Shown: positions 63,778 through 64,000 of the stretch, one piece after another
How positions within the stretch are numbered: position 1 is the stretch's first letter
Layout of the letters: each line of letters opens with the position of its first letter
Assembly: GCA_036365455.1 (NCBI GenBank)
Contig: JAWQUS010000002.1
Span: forward strand, 6,386,001-6,450,000
DNA length: 64,000 nucleotides
Source of the DNA: Macrosoma leucophasiata
Lineage: Eukaryota; Arthropoda; Insecta; Lepidoptera; Hedylidae
Reading direction: 5' to 3'
Notes under the pieces: model-generated
What the model saw: the letters and a program-made list of their open reading frames with translations, nothing else
Told to the model about the DNA's origin: nothing
Databases searched by the model: none
Made by a program: the position numbers and the translations under genes

Positions 63778-64000
63778 GGTGGTAGAGCTCCAGTGACGGA
63801 GCTCGCGGGCGTAGGCATTACCGAATTACCTAATATACTTGCCGCTAAATGGTAGTGTTCAGCACTATCGTGTTCCGGTCAGGTATTAATGTACGGGCCT
63901 GTAATTTCCGGCACAGACACATAACACCTTAGGCCTCAGGAGTGGTAACGCATCTGCATTTTGACCTTGGTCTTTGTGTGGCTGTGTGCAGTCATCACTT
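63778..64000 (+). repeat. SINE-like repeat, family A, cut by window end
   Basis: Head ggtggtagagctccagtgac through tgcagtcatcactt. The tail lies beyond the window. Confidence 0.85.

Overview
This is a stretch of AT-rich, repeat-dominated animal genome, most likely from a moth or butterfly (Lepidoptera). The inference rests on the repeats: Helitron-like ends in which CTAG follows a cgaagtcgcggg-type motif, tRNA-headed SINEs, CR1/Jockey-group and RTE-like LINE remnants, a mariner transposase, Penelope-like elements and a gypsy-type errantivirus. There are no bacterial-style operons. Almost no host coding sequence can be defended; one two-exon candidate at 22.5-23.0 kb and three coding-like segments at 49.8-50.5 kb are the only serious suggestions.

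Layout. 0-14 kb: a LINE C-terminal remnant, SINE-like copies, a TIR element (2.76-3.07 kb), two decayed antisense non-LTR retrotransposons (4.74-7.06 and 9.44-13.32 kb, the second interrupted by another LINE tail), and a five-unit minisatellite (13.5-14.1 kb). 14-34 kb: LINE 3' ends, a diverged three-unit tandem array (17.1-18.3 kb), tRNA-headed SINEs, tRNA-like palindromic elements, a TATA/initiator promoter with a candidate gene (22.3-23.0 kb), several MITEs, Penelope-like terminal repeats, and a 5'-truncated Penelope-like element with a GIY-YIG endonuclease domain (33.1-34.2 kb). A 320-bp cluster of TATCGATA palindromes follows at 34.3-34.6 kb.

34.7-42.5 kb: the best-preserved element, a 7,826-bp LTR retroelement of the errantivirus type on the minus strand. 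Its 221-bp LTRs look identical and are bounded by the 4-bp duplication atgt. It has a tRNA-Ser-like primer-binding site, gag, pol reached by a -1 slippery site, env with a visible splice donor and acceptor, and a polypurine tract. Env carries one frame break; gag and pol are open throughout.

42.5-64 kb: SINE copies, two Helitron-like elements head to tail (one carrying a 15-bp minisatellite open in several frames), a diverged three-unit satellite (48.5-49.1 kb), a three-copy local repeat with a mariner inserted in it (54.4-57.6 kb), MITEs and RTE-like LINE tails.

A theme runs through the window: at least ten short near-perfect hairpins (arms of 13-47 bp, spacers mostly 1-21 nt) with mutually unrelated sequences. 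One lies inside a LINE remnant and looks like a fold-back copy of the LINE's own sequence, which suggests local snap-back synthesis (or, less interestingly, a library artefact).
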